A stretch of DNA of 64,000 nt from Marispirochaeta sp. (GTDB lineage: Bacteria > Spirochaetota > Spirochaetia > JC444 > Marispirochaetaceae), in assembly GCF_963668165.1 (NCBI RefSeq), contig NZ_OY764209.1, positions 620,001 through 684,000 on the forward strand, given 5' to 3'. Of this stretch, positions 18,624-27,941 are shown piece by piece. The position numbers and the translations under genes were made by a program. The notes below the pieces were generated by a model. That model searched no databases. It saw nothing but the letters and a program-made list of their open reading frames with translations, and was not told the origin of the DNA. The first letter of the stretch is position 1, and every line of letters starts with the position of its first letter.

Positions 18624-19352
18624 CTATTTTCCAACCTGTGGATAATCCTTTATGACACGTTCTTCATGCATTGGTAGAATTATATCCCCATCCTTTTTAA
18701 TTTTATTAATTGCCCGCACCCATCCAAGCACATCCATTTCCTTGACAGATCGTACCTCAAGATTTTCATAGACATTACAAATATCGCCTGTAATAATTGC
18801 CATACCATCGCTTGTATTAACATAAACAATCTGACTACCCGGCGTATGTCCGCCGACTAAAACCGTTTTGACTCCAGGGGCCAATTCAGTATCACCGTCC
18901 AAAAACACCACTCTATCGCCGTCTTCACCGATTAACTTTGCAACATCAGCTTTCTCATAATATAAAGGGTACAGCGGCGCCGCTGCATACTCGACTTCTT
19001 TCCGCTGGACATAGATACGCGCGTTTGGAAATAGATGATTGTTCTGCATATGATCCCAATGCATATGCGTCAGAATAATATGCGTGACATCGTTAAATTC
19101 CAGCCTCAACTCTTGGAATTTAGATTCATAGGCCTCCTTTGCATCACCGATAATATTCATGTTGTCGCCTTTTGTAAAAGAAAGAAGCGTATGCCCTGTG
19201 TCGACTATCATTAGAAATTTATCGACAACAATCAGATAACTTAAGAAAGCAGCATCTATCTTTTCACCGAAGCGCGTGTTTAATACGTTATGTGAATAAT
19301 CTACATCCTTTACTGTTGCTAATTTGATCGGGTAAACAATTGGACTTTTCAT
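18624..19352 (-). CDS. metallo-beta-lactamase-fold hydrolase, N-acyl-homoserine-lactonase-like
   Basis: About 242 residues with the zinc motif THMHWDH, a downstream GGHTPGSQ and ITGDI (bridging Asp) and a C-terminal MHEERV. The general form is that of AiiA/AttM-like lactonases (no signal peptide, cytoplasmic). The start 19352 is preferred because GAGGAG sits just before it; the earlier ATG at 19385 overlaps the upstream gene. The natural substrate may be a lactone or thioester rather than a quorum signal, given the transport setting. Confidence 0.85.
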   Translation of the reverse strand: MKSPIVYPIKLATVKDVDYSHNVLNTRFGEKIDAAFLSYLIVVDKFLMIVDTGHTLLSFTKGDNMNIIGDAKEAYESKFQELRLEFNDVTHIILTHMHWDHMQNNHLFPNARIYVQRKEVEYAAAPLYPLYYEKADVAKLIGEDGDRVVFLDGDTELAPGVKTVLVGGHTPGSQIVYVNTSDGMAIITGDICNVYENLEVRSVKEMDVLGWVRAINKIKKDGDIILPMHEERVIKDYPQVGK

Positions 19353-19374
19353 GGTTTTCTCCTCTTGATTGTTA

Positions 19375-20367
19375 TTAATTCTCACTTATATGAGTCAATT
19401 CCTGTTTCCGTATTCTTTCTGCAAAATGACATTTGACTTTATGCCCTGCGCTAACTTCATGCATTTCCGGAGGCTTTATTCTGCAAATATCCTCTGCTTC
19501 AGGGCATCGTGACGCTAAGTAACATGCCTTCGGTAGATTGATTGGACTGGGAATTTCTCCTTTTAATTTATAATCGGATCTTTTTATTTTAGGATCGGGG
19601 TGCATAACTGATGAAAGTAAAGCAACACTGTACGGATGCCGAGCTCCCCGGAAAACTTGAGTAACCGAGCCTAACTCGACTATCTGTCCCAGATACATTA
19701 TGGCTACCCTGTGACACAAATACTGAACAGTACTAAGATCATGCGAGATGAAAAGATACGTTATTCCAAGTTCTTTTTGTAATCTGACAAGTAAATCGAT
19801 AATCTCGCTTCGGACGGAAATATCCAGCGATGATGTCGGCTCGTCCAAGACTATGAACTTTGGATCAGATACTATTGCCCGCGCAATACCTAGTCTCTGC
19901 TGTTCCCCCATGCTTAATTGATGTGGATACTTATGATAAGTTTCTTCATTGATATATACTTTAGCCAAGGTATTTTTTATCTTTTCCGTCCTTTCATTTT
20001 TTTTACTCCGCCCGATCGCATTAAGCGCACTATCAACCGTTTCCCAAACGGTTCTTCTGGGATTGAGTGAGTAATACGGATCCTGAAAGACCATCTGCAT
20101 ATTCTTCAAAACAGAAAGATATTTTCTTTTCGAGATGTGTGAATATTCTTCATTTCTGAAATAAAGCTCACCAGAAGTTATAGGCAAGAGTCTTAATAGA
20201 CAACGCCCGACAGTAGTCTTTCCCGATCCGCTTTCTCCGATAAGTCCGAATGTTTCCGATTCGTTAATCTCAAATGACACATTATCAACGGCCACCAGAC
20301 GTTCCTTTGATCCTTTCAGGGGAAAGATCTTTTCCATCTTTGAAATTTTTATGACTTCATTCTTCAT
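19375..20367 (-). CDS. peptide/nickel-type ABC ATPase, DppF/OppF type
   Basis: 330 residues. Walker A GESGSGKTT, signature LSMGEQQRL, Walker B FIVLDEPTSSLD, and the C-terminal oligopeptide-transporter extension with the cluster CYLASRCPEAEDICR. It is the second ATPase of the importer. The gene lies downstream of the OppD-type gene with a 62-base gap. Confidence 0.95.
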   Translation of the reverse strand: MKNEVIKISKMEKIFPLKGSKERLVAVDNVSFEINESETFGLIGESGSGKTTVGRCLLRLLPITSGELYFRNEEYSHISKRKYLSVLKNMQMVFQDPYYSLNPRRTVWETVDSALNAIGRSKKNERTEKIKNTLAKVYINEETYHKYPHQLSMGEQQRLGIARAIVSDPKFIVLDEPTSSLDISVRSEIIDLLVRLQKELGITYLFISHDLSTVQYLCHRVAIMYLGQIVELGSVTQVFRGARHPYSVALLSSVMHPDPKIKRSDYKLKGEIPSPINLPKACYLASRCPEAEDICRIKPPEMHEVSAGHKVKCHFAERIRKQELTHISEN

Positions 20368-20429
20368 ATATTAACTCCGCATCAGATAACAATTCTTATT
20401 TTCCCAAATCATTTTTACCCCTTGTCCGA

Positions 20430-21401
20430 TCATCCTATTAAAGGAAAATGACAATAAACCGTACGAGAATTCCCGATATACTTGAGTTCCGGCACCTGCT
20501 TTGTACATATTTCTTTACAACGGGAACAATGAGGATGAAAAAGGCATCCCTGCGACAAACGAAGAGGGTTAGGCAGAGTACCGATAAACTCTGCATCGGA
20601 TTTCAACTTTCTCTTTTCCGGAAGGGATTCCAACAGAACAAGACTGTACGGATGAGCCGGACTTTGAAAAAATTCTTCAACCGGAGCTTTTTCAAAGATC
20701 CTACCGGAATACATAATTGCAACATCGTCACAACACTGTGCCACTATCCCAAGATCATGAGTAATCAACATTCCCGATGATTTTTGTTTTTTTATTATCT
20801 CCAGAAAAAGATCCATAACCTGGGCAGCGACTGTAACATCCAATCCATTCGTACAATCGTCTGCTATAATGAATTTAGGAGCATTCACGAGTGTGATGGC
20901 AATCATGACTCGCTGCGCCATCCCTCCTGATAATTCATGAGGGTAGGAGTTCATTCTGCGCTCGGCATCGTTTATGCCAACTAATTTTAATATTTCCACA
21001 GCCTTTTCCCGAGCTTCGCTTTTGGGCCTTCCGGTATGAGCCATGTAAACATTCGCTATTTGCTTTCCGACTGGTAACAAGGGATTTAGATGAGATCGGG
21101 CATTGGCGGCGATCAGGCCGATCTCCTTTCCACGGTATACCTCCCGCAATTCTTTTTCAGAAAGTGAAAAAACGTCCTTTTCGTTAAAAATAATTTTTCC
21201 TTTCCTTATTTTCCCGGGCTCACGTACATAGTTAAGCATTGCCATCGCCAGAACCGATTTCCCCGATCCTGATTCGCCGACAAGACCCAGGAGAGATCCT
21301 TCATCAGTGTCGAGATTTACACCATTTAAAATTCTTGCCGTTCCGTTATGAAGCTGGAACTCAACATGTAAATCCTGAATGCATAATATCGTGTTCGCCA
21401 T
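20430..21401 (-). CDS. peptide/nickel-type ABC ATPase, DppD/OppD type
   Basis: 323 residues. Walker A GESGSGKSV, signature LSGGMAQRV, Walker B FIIADDCTNGLD (Asp-Cys-Thr where Glu-Pro-Thr is usual), and a C-terminal extension with GCLFHPHCSRCKEIC. The D-C-T in place of the usual E-P-T removes the standard catalytic glutamate of this site, so one of the two nucleotide sites may be degenerate. It overlaps nothing but follows the DppC gene by one base. Confidence 0.93.
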   Translation of the reverse strand: MANTILCIQDLHVEFQLHNGTARILNGVNLDTDEGSLLGLVGESGSGKSVLAMAMLNYVREPGKIRKGKIIFNEKDVFSLSEKELREVYRGKEIGLIAANARSHLNPLLPVGKQIANVYMAHTGRPKSEAREKAVEILKLVGINDAERRMNSYPHELSGGMAQRVMIAITLVNAPKFIIADDCTNGLDVTVAAQVMDLFLEIIKKQKSSGMLITHDLGIVAQCCDDVAIMYSGRIFEKAPVEEFFQSPAHPYSLVLLESLPEKRKLKSDAEFIGTLPNPLRLSQGCLFHPHCSRCKEICTKQVPELKYIGNSRTVYCHFPLIG

Positions 21402-21402
21402 T

Positions 21403-22242
21403 CTAACGCCTCTCAGGATCTAAATAAGTGCGGAGAAAATCACCAAACAATGCAAAACCTAAAACGGTAACCATAATTGCCATCCCCGGAAAAAATGACG
21501 ACCACCATTGTCCTGTCATTATGGAATCAGCTCCAAGCGATATCATTGAACCCCACTCAGGAGTCGGGACACGTATTCCTGCACCGATAAAACTTAAACC
21601 AGCAGTAAGGAGAATGGCCCATCCGACATTTACCGACGCTTGAATAAGCGCGGGTTTTATTGAGTTAGGCAGCAATTCTTTAAACATGATATGGAAATCG
21701 CTCTTTCCTGCACATCGCGCGGCCTCAACAAAAGGATGACGCTTTACCGAAAGCACCTCAGTCCGGACCAGCCGCAGGTAGATCGGAGCATTGAGAAACG
21801 TAATCGCGGCGATAATATTCTGCATTTTATTACCTAATACCGCTACTAAAACCATCGCGAAAATAAAAACCGGAAAAGCCTGTAATAGATCGGTGAGACG
21901 CATTATAACCTCGCCGAATAGGCCTTCATAATATCCGACTAAAATTCCAACAGGTATTCCTATAAACAACGACACCAATGTGGCCAATACACCAATCGTT
22001 AAATCGATCCTTGTTGCATAAATTATTCTACTAAAGATATCCATCCCGACTTCATCGGTACCGAAAATATGCTCCGCACTCGGCGGCATCCTGTTGTCTT
22101 CCATGATCGGTTGTTGCGGGTCATACGGAGCAATAACTGGTGCGAAGATCGCGCAGAAAACAACACATAGAATAATAATGCATCCAATAAGTCCCGGAAT
22201 ATTCTTAAACAGCATACTAAAGAAAACAATGTTCCGTTTCAT
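21403..22242 (-). CDS. peptide/nickel-type ABC permease, DppC type
   Basis: 279 residues. Six helices, the entry motif HIFGTDEVGMDIFSRIIYATRIDL and the EAA loop VEAARCAGKSDFHIMFKELLPN, both typical of DppC/OppC. It forms the channel with the DppB-type subunit encoded 12 bases upstream. Confidence 0.95.
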   Translation of the reverse strand: MKRNIVFFSMLFKNIPGLIGCIIILCVVFCAIFAPVIAPYDPQQPIMEDNRMPPSAEHIFGTDEVGMDIFSRIIYATRIDLTIGVLATLVSLFIGIPVGILVGYYEGLFGEVIMRLTDLLQAFPVFIFAMVLVAVLGNKMQNIIAAITFLNAPIYLRLVRTEVLSVKRHPFVEAARCAGKSDFHIMFKELLPNSIKPALIQASVNVGWAILLTAGLSFIGAGIRVPTPEWGSMISLGADSIMTGQWWSSFFPGMAIMVTVLGFALFGDFLRTYLDPERR

Positions 22243-22254
22243 TTGCTTGACCTT

Positions 22255-23265
22255 TCAAAATTTAATTCTGGGATCTATGAGCATATATACGACATCGACC
22301 ACTAAATACACCGCCATTGAAAAAATGGTAGCCACAAGCATGAACCCCTGAATTGCCGCATAATCCTTATTCGCAATGGCGAGGGTGACATACTGCCCCA
22401 GACCGCCCCACCCGAAGACGGTTTCAACCAGAACCGCACCTCCGAGGAGGAATCCGTATGTATAACCGATCATTGTTACAACCGGAGGCATAGCATTCCT
22501 GATGGCGTATCTGGTTACAGTTCTGTTCGGTAGTCCGAGCATGCGCGAATATGCAACAAAATCCGATTGCAAAACTTCACTCATACTGGATCTTGTCATT
22601 TTCATAATCGGGGCGGTGAAGCATACAGTAAGAGAGGCTACAGGCAAAATAAGATGCAGGAAAGCATCTTTAAAAGTAGCCATATTCCCAGTTAATAAAC
22701 TGTCCAATAATAAAAATCCGGTTACAGTCTCCGGAGGAGTCGTCATTAGATCAAGTCGCCCTATAGGCGCCGGCAACAGCCGAAATGTGAAAAAGAAAAT
22801 AAAAATGAACATCAAGCCGACCCAGAAATCTGCAATTGCACCGGCAACAAGTCCGTACACATTGGCAATCTTGCAAAAAAAACCTTTCGGTTGAACGGCA
22901 GCGGCCGTTCCAAGAAATATTCCGAAAACAAAACAATTTACCAAAGAAAGAGTAATCAGCTCCAACGTCGCTGGGAATCTGACAAGAAGATCCTGGCTCA
23001 CGGGATTGCTCGTATTCCACGAAAGCCCCAGATCGCCTCTTAGCAAACCTTTGATATAGATAAGAAATTGCTCCCCCATCGGTTTATCCAAACCCATCTT
23101 CTTTGTTATAGCTTCCACCATAGCAGCATTTGCATTTGTTCCGGCCAACCGGTGAACAGGACTCCCGGGAAGTAATCGTACCAGAACAAAAACAATAAAG
23201 ATGACTCCAAACATAAGCGGTAAAAACGTAAGTATTCTGCGAAGGAGGTATTTCAACATATCCAT
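22255..23265 (-). CDS. peptide/nickel-type ABC permease, DppB type
   Basis: About 336 residues. LLRRILTFLPLMFGVIFIVF is the usual first helix, followed by LLPGSPVHRLAG and GLDKPMGEQFLIYIKGLLRGDLGLS, hallmark DppB sequence. The EAA-like loop reads YSRMLGLPNRTVTRYAIRNAMPP. The start at 23265 has AGGAG upstream; an earlier ATG at 23310 lacks one. Confidence 0.94.
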   Translation of the reverse strand: MDMLKYLLRRILTFLPLMFGVIFIVFVLVRLLPGSPVHRLAGTNANAAMVEAITKKMGLDKPMGEQFLIYIKGLLRGDLGLSWNTSNPVSQDLLVRFPATLELITLSLVNCFVFGIFLGTAAAVQPKGFFCKIANVYGLVAGAIADFWVGLMFIFIFFFTFRLLPAPIGRLDLMTTPPETVTGFLLLDSLLTGNMATFKDAFLHLILPVASLTVCFTAPIMKMTRSSMSEVLQSDFVAYSRMLGLPNRTVTRYAIRNAMPPVVTMIGYTYGFLLGGAVLVETVFGWGGLGQYVTLAIANKDYAAIQGFMLVATIFSMAVYLVVDVVYMLIDPRIKF

Positions 23266-23333
23266 TTTGTACAATTCTCCTTTTTTGTATGGGGCTATAA
23301 ACGGCCCCATACAAATAGTTGGTTATACAACTG

Positions 23334-24965
23334 CTACTTTCTGTACGCCATACCCCACCGAATCTCCTGAAGCGATTGCCAGAATAAATCGTAGATATCG
23401 TCACGTACCGCAATATGATAACCGGGCTCGGAAAGGAGTATCCATGCAGGGTCCTCCCAAACTACAATTTCCTGTATCCTCTGAAAATTACGGTCTCTCA
23501 ATGCCGGATCAGCTGTTTCCGTTGTTTCTTTATAAAGCTTATCGAGTTCAGCATTCGAGTAGCCGCTAAAGTTGGAGTCCACGCCGCTTTGCAGCCAGAG
23601 TTTTATCGAAAATCCACCGTCGACGACACCGGGCATATCCGAGAATATGTACATACCTTTAAACGATTTCTTAGGTCCCTTGCTCCAATAGTCTGCCGAC
23701 TGAAGCTTTTCGATCGACACATCGACGCCGATATTTTTAAAACTGTCCTTTATTATAATGGCAATCTGTTCGTCCTGAGGATAATCAGTCATTATCTCCA
23801 GTGTTGTTTCAAATCCTTCTGAATAGCCAGCTTCTGCCAGCAGTTCCCGAGCCTTATCGTAATCCAATCGGTACCGCCAATAAGAACCATTACAACTCGG
23901 GTATGTAGACGGGATTACGCTTTTCGCCTGTGTTGCAGCGCTTAAATAGACCGTTGATAATATCTGGTCATACGGAACGGCAAAATTTAACGCTTTCCGA
24001 ACCAACGGATTGTCGAAGGGGGGCTTGGTACAGTTAAACTCAATGCGAGAGATAAGATTACTCTTCCAATGCATCACCTTGACGCCTGATTTTCCATCGA
24101 GTGATTGCAGTTCCTTTGGAGTCAAGTATGTCGCGGCGTCCGCATCCCCCGAAAGAACCAGGGCCATCCTGTTTGCTGATTTAGGAACTTCCTTTACTAT
24201 AACCTTCTGAAAATACATTGGGTACCGACTATCCCAATACTGGTCATGCGCAGTAAATGTAATATTATCTCCGGCTGTAAAACTTTCGACTTTATAGGGG
24301 CCGTGACCGGATCCTAACGTGTTCGACCAGTTTGTTCCGTCCGGATCACCCGCTTGTCCTTCATGCTGCTGATATTCAACGGAATCTATCATATGGTTAG
24401 CCATATGAGTCATCATGGCGGGGAGAATCGGATTAGGCTTATCAGTGGTAATAGAAAATGTATATTTGTCAATCTTCTTTATCTGACTATCGGGATCCGT
24501 AATAGCCATTCCATTGTTCTGCCAGTTCTCCACTCCGATAATTCTTGTTTGCCGATTCCGTTCCCAAATAAAATCGTCCGCGACCAGCTCATTTCCGGCA
24601 TGGCTCATGACACCTTCCCGAAGCTTAATCGTCAGGGTTCTTCCGTCGTCGGATAAAGAATAACTTTCCGCAAGCATACCTTCTAAAGGCTTATTAAAAT
24701 CCGGAACAACAAATCCCGATTCAGGATCCTTTTTCCATGAATATGTGAGCGCGGAATCATAAATATTCCGGATGCACTCCATTGTTTGCAGAGTCGAATA
24801 AAAATAGATATCCAGTCCCGGCGGGAGAGAAGGGACAGTCCATATAAGGGTATGGTCCCTGCCAATAACCTCCTTGTCGGCCGCTTGCTCTTTATTGCCT
24901 TCCGCAAAAGCCATAACAGCAATAAAAGACACAAGGATACATACAAGAAAACCTCTCTTTTCCAT
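23334..24965 (-). CDS. peptide/nickel-type extracellular binding protein (family 5)
   Basis: 543 residues with signal peptide (VMAFA-EGNKEQ). Family-5 features: HTLIWTVPSLPPGLD, a long LTIKLREGVMSHAGNELVADDFIWE stretch, and a C-terminal CTKPPFDNPLVRKALNFAVPYDQIL. The ribosome site AAGGAGG is strong. This first gene of the operon binding protein-DppB-DppC-DppD-DppF-lactonase-amidohydrolase sets the ligand, which may be an acyl, aromatic or lactone compound rather than a peptide given the hydrolases downstream. Confidence 0.93.
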   Translation of the reverse strand: MEKRGFLVCILVSFIAVMAFAEGNKEQAADKEVIGRDHTLIWTVPSLPPGLDIYFYSTLQTMECIRNIYDSALTYSWKKDPESGFVVPDFNKPLEGMLAESYSLSDDGRTLTIKLREGVMSHAGNELVADDFIWERNRQTRIIGVENWQNNGMAITDPDSQIKKIDKYTFSITTDKPNPILPAMMTHMANHMIDSVEYQQHEGQAGDPDGTNWSNTLGSGHGPYKVESFTAGDNITFTAHDQYWDSRYPMYFQKVIVKEVPKSANRMALVLSGDADAATYLTPKELQSLDGKSGVKVMHWKSNLISRIEFNCTKPPFDNPLVRKALNFAVPYDQILSTVYLSAATQAKSVIPSTYPSCNGSYWRYRLDYDKARELLAEAGYSEGFETTLEIMTDYPQDEQIAIIIKDSFKNIGVDVSIEKLQSADYWSKGPKKSFKGMYIFSDMPGVVDGGFSIKLWLQSGVDSNFSGYSNAELDKLYKETTETADPALRDRNFQRIQEIVVWEDPAWILLSEPGYHIAVRDDIYDLFWQSLQEIRWGMAYRK

Positions 24966-24978
24966 AGCATTCCTCCTT

Positions 24979-25087
24979 AAGTTATTAAAATAACTTGTTA
25001 ATTGTCACATATACAGACGTATGCGTCAAGCATAATTTCCAATATTTCAATTACTTCTGTAAAATTTTTATTTAGTTACCAATAACT
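24979..25087. promoter_or_regulatory. two palindromic operator candidates between importer and ROK gene
   Basis: Site 1 (24979-24996) AAGTTATT-AA-AATAACTT is a perfect 18-base palindrome lying just before the binding-protein gene. Site 2 (25074-25087) AGTTA-CCAA-TAACT shares the AGTTA/TAACT arms with a shorter centre and lies before the ROK gene. This pattern fits ROK repressors, which bind AT-rich palindromes, controlling both directions. Confidence 0.55.
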
Positions 25088-25173
25088 TTTAAAGATATTT
25101 TTATTACTTTACAATTTTTTATTTTCATAATATAGTCATTATGGCAAAAATACCCGGAAGTTGAAGGAATTGA

Positions 25174-26433
25174 ATGAAATATATTTCCAACTTAAACATG
25201 AATCAAAACTTATCATCAAAACAGAAATCCTATTTATCTGTTTTGAATGTTATACATAGAGACCACCCCATTTCGAGAGCTGATATCGGGAAGAAGATCG
25301 GGTTGACGTCAGTTACTATCTCTTCAATTGTTACGCAGCTTCTCGAAGAAAATATTATCAAAATAACCGGCGAAGGAGATTCGAAAGGAGGAAGAAGGCC
25401 GATCTTAGTGGACTTAGTCCCCTCTGCATATTATATGGCAGCCCTCGATGTCGGAATAACAAAGATAATTGCTGCGATTATCGACTGGTGCGGCAACATC
25501 ATCAGATCCATTAGAATTGAATCAGATTTAACCAACGGTGAAGAACATACAATTCACCAGATGCTCAGCCAAATGCGGAAAATCATATCCGAAATTGATC
25601 CGGCAATTCAGAAAAAAATAATTGGAATCGGCTTAAGCCTTCCGGGCATTGTAGATACCGAAAAAGGTCTTTCAATCCATTCACCCGGAACACAAAGCCT
25701 TTCACAGGAAAAAGATGTAGAAATTGCCAAAATTTTCGAAAATGAATTTGGCATCAAGACATATATTGAAAACAACGCACGCAGTATGGCATTGGCAGAA
25801 ATACGTTACGGTACAGCCCAAAATGTCCCTAATACATGCGCCATAAACATAGGGCACGGAATCGGGAGCGGAGTGTCAATCGACGGAGAGCTATACCGAG
25901 GTTATGCATTACCATCCGGAGGCTTGGGGCATCTTATGGTTCTCCCGTCCGGACCTACATGCTACTGCGGAGGGAGAGGATGTTTGGAATCTTTGGCAGC
26001 AGGATATGCTATTGCAGCTGCGGCTACTCGCTCATTCAGCATGAACGAAGGGGCACTTATCAGAAAATTAGTAGACGGTAGACTTGAAAAGGTAACAGCA
26101 GAGGTTGTGGCAATAGCAGCTCATAAAGGCGATCCACTGGCAAAACAGATCATTCAGGAAGCCGGACATTATTTGGGCATGGGTATACTCAGCATGATAA
26201 GTTTTATTAATCCTGAGATGGTGGTTTTGGGCGGAGGAGTAACAAAATCAGGCGATCTTCTTTTGGACGGAATCAAACAAACTGTCAATAGTCATTCCAT
26301 TTCAAAAAGAATTAAACTGCCGCAAATCTTAATCTCAGAATTAGGTGACAACTCAAGTGTTATAGGAGCTGCGGCAATTGCACTGGAAGAAATACTCATC
26401 AGTAATCCGGATATTTTTATTAAAAAGAAGTAA
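25174..26433 (+). CDS. ROK-family transcriptional regulator (NagC/XylR-like)
   Basis: 419 residues. An N-terminal winged helix-turn-helix (ISRADIGKKIGLTSVTISSIVTQLLEENII) is followed by an actin-like ROK domain with the DxG motif (ALDVGITKI), GIGSGVSIDGELYRG, the zinc site CYCGGRGCLES and a C-terminal GGGVTKSG. Such proteins repress transport and catabolic genes and are released by a sugar or sugar-derived ligand. It is divergent from the peptide-type operon and probably controls it. The start is backed by AAGGAA. Confidence 0.93.
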   Translation: MKYISNLNMNQNLSSKQKSYLSVLNVIHRDHPISRADIGKKIGLTSVTISSIVTQLLEENIIKITGEGDSKGGRRPILVDLVPSAYYMAALDVGITKIIAAIIDWCGNIIRSIRIESDLTNGEEHTIHQMLSQMRKIISEIDPAIQKKIIGIGLSLPGIVDTEKGLSIHSPGTQSLSQEKDVEIAKIFENEFGIKTYIENNARSMALAEIRYGTAQNVPNTCAINIGHGIGSGVSIDGELYRGYALPSGGLGHLMVLPSGPTCYCGGRGCLESLAAGYAIAAAATRSFSMNEGALIRKLVDGRLEKVTAEVVAIAAHKGDPLAKQIIQEAGHYLGMGILSMISFINPEMVVLGGGVTKSGDLLLDGIKQTVNSHSISKRIKLPQILISELGDNSSVIGAAAIALEEILISNPDIFIKKK

Positions 26434-27018
26434 TCTCTCAACATTGAGAGCCACGAGGTTAGATAATGTCCAGAATTTTGCGTATATTTTCTAAATCGAA
26501 AAGGTCCTCCAGATGTTTTACCATGTTTCCCATAAAAGGATTTGAACCAAGGAGAACCTTTATGCATCAGAAATATTAAATAAAATTATACAGATTGATG
26601 AGTATTTAGTCCAATCTCAGCTCAAGAATGTATTTAGGAATGCGGCCCCAATAACATGTTGGACGCTGAGGCCGATCATCTCTGCAACGCAGGCAGATAT
26701 GAACATACTGGGGAACGAAAAAGTACTTGAACGTGAACCTACTCAAGGAATATAAAGACCAAGAAGCAAGGGAGGTAAGGGCACAGGCCATCTTGAGGGA
26801 CCTCCAGAAAATGTGCGAAAGAATTTAAACGCTACATAGAAAGATGCATCTCATTAGGTGTTTGTCGGCATTGTTGTTAAATTGCAAACTTCCGGCTTGA
26901 AAAACAGGCAGCACTGCCTTGTTGGTTGTAAGCAAACAATCAAAACTACAAGGTAACCTCTACTTATCAAGAACGACGATGCACTCACGGAAGATTCCCC
27001 GTATTCGAAAACCCTTTG
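26434..27018. other. decayed intergenic region with transposase remnant
   Basis: About 580 bases between the ROK gene and the amidohydrolase pair. It contains an IS256-like fragment (26656-26730) and a downstream open stretch to about 26827 (reading ...REVRAQAILRDLQKMCERI), which looks like decayed coding DNA of unknown origin. No intact gene is seen. Confidence 0.5.
26656..26730 (+). pseudogene. IS256-family transposase fragment
   Basis: A 24-codon frame reads MLDAEADHLCNAGRYEHTGE, the conserved N-terminal segment of IS256/mutator transposases (EAD-L-NAGRYER), then hits a TGA. No other part of the gene is close by. It differs from the larger IS256 fragment at 45163, so it comes from another copy or lineage. 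Confidence 0.55.
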
Positions 27019-27924
27019 TCATTGGAACAATTCCTCCGCGTTCAGATAGAACAACTCGGTCGGCAACTGTGATGATTTCATATTCGCATCGTCGCTGTTC
27101 GATTCGTTACAATTACTACCGTAAAGAAGATGCGAAGAGGAGGTCAATTCCAGAAGAGAAGGAATAAAGCAATCGTCCATCATCTCGGAGCACTCGTAAT
27201 AACAGTTCTGCAGAAACTCCAAGCCCTTGTTTCGTTTATGTAGCATATCACTGATGACTTTGCCCCATCGGATCCGTTTCCCCTTCAGATAGTGGATCCG
27301 GCTGATTCTCTGAGACAGGAAGGGGACGATTCCGCCCCCGTGGGCCAGGATGTAGCGAATCTTTGGGTACGTTTCGAAGAGTCCGTTGAACAGCGACGCA
27401 GTTACAAAACGAGAAACTTCGAAGGAGTATTCAGCACGCCTGAGATAGGCCGGATTGTCCTGTAAGGTTTCTTGGTACGGTTCGTTGGGATGAATGAAGA
27501 CAATGCTTCCGCGGGCGTTCAGCTCATCCAAGACCGGCCCGTAACAATCAGTATCGGGAATTTCTCCGTTGTAATGAGAGAATAGCTGCACGCCGTCGAG
27601 CTTTAAGTGTTCCATGGCATAGGCGAGCTCTTTTAGGCTGGCATCGATATGAGGGAAGGGCAGTGTTGCGAAAGCCCCGAACCTGTCAGGAAACGACCTC
27701 TTCAACATGGCGGCATTTTCATTACACATTCGCGCCGATTCTCCGGATTGGCGTGTGTTGCCCGTTATGATAGCCGGTGAGGAAAGTGAAAGATAAGCCT
27801 TCTTTATGGCGTGGCTATCCATAAAGCGGAGAGACCTTTCAGCGGCGAGATTCGAATTATCCGAGCCGGTCGGGACAAAATGGTGGTGAATGTCGATTTT
27901 ATAGGTTTTATAGGTATTGTTCAT
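27019..27924 (-). CDS. amidohydrolase_2 (ACMSD-like) family protein, possibly inactive
   Basis: 301 residues. IDIHHHF opens the metal site; RFGAFATLPFPHIDASLKEL, LDGVQLFSHYNG, FIHPNEP and AHGGGIVPFL follow the ACMSD/gamma-resorcylate decarboxylase pattern. The segment where the neighbour has LIGSDGGW reads LYGSNCNE, so the usual metal-binding Asp is Asn. This may make it inactive or change its chemistry. It is 17 bases downstream of a paralogous gene and likely arose by tandem duplication. Confidence 0.8.
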   Translation of the reverse strand: MNNTYKTYKIDIHHHFVPTGSDNSNLAAERSLRFMDSHAIKKAYLSLSSPAIITGNTRQSGESARMCNENAAMLKRSFPDRFGAFATLPFPHIDASLKELAYAMEHLKLDGVQLFSHYNGEIPDTDCYGPVLDELNARGSIVFIHPNEPYQETLQDNPAYLRRAEYSFEVSRFVTASLFNGLFETYPKIRYILAHGGGIVPFLSQRISRIHYLKGKRIRWGKVISDMLHKRNKGLEFLQNCYYECSEMMDDCFIPSLLELTSSSHLLYGSNCNESNSDDANMKSSQLPTELFYLNAEELFQ

Positions 27925-27941
27925 ATACTATTTCCTTAGCT

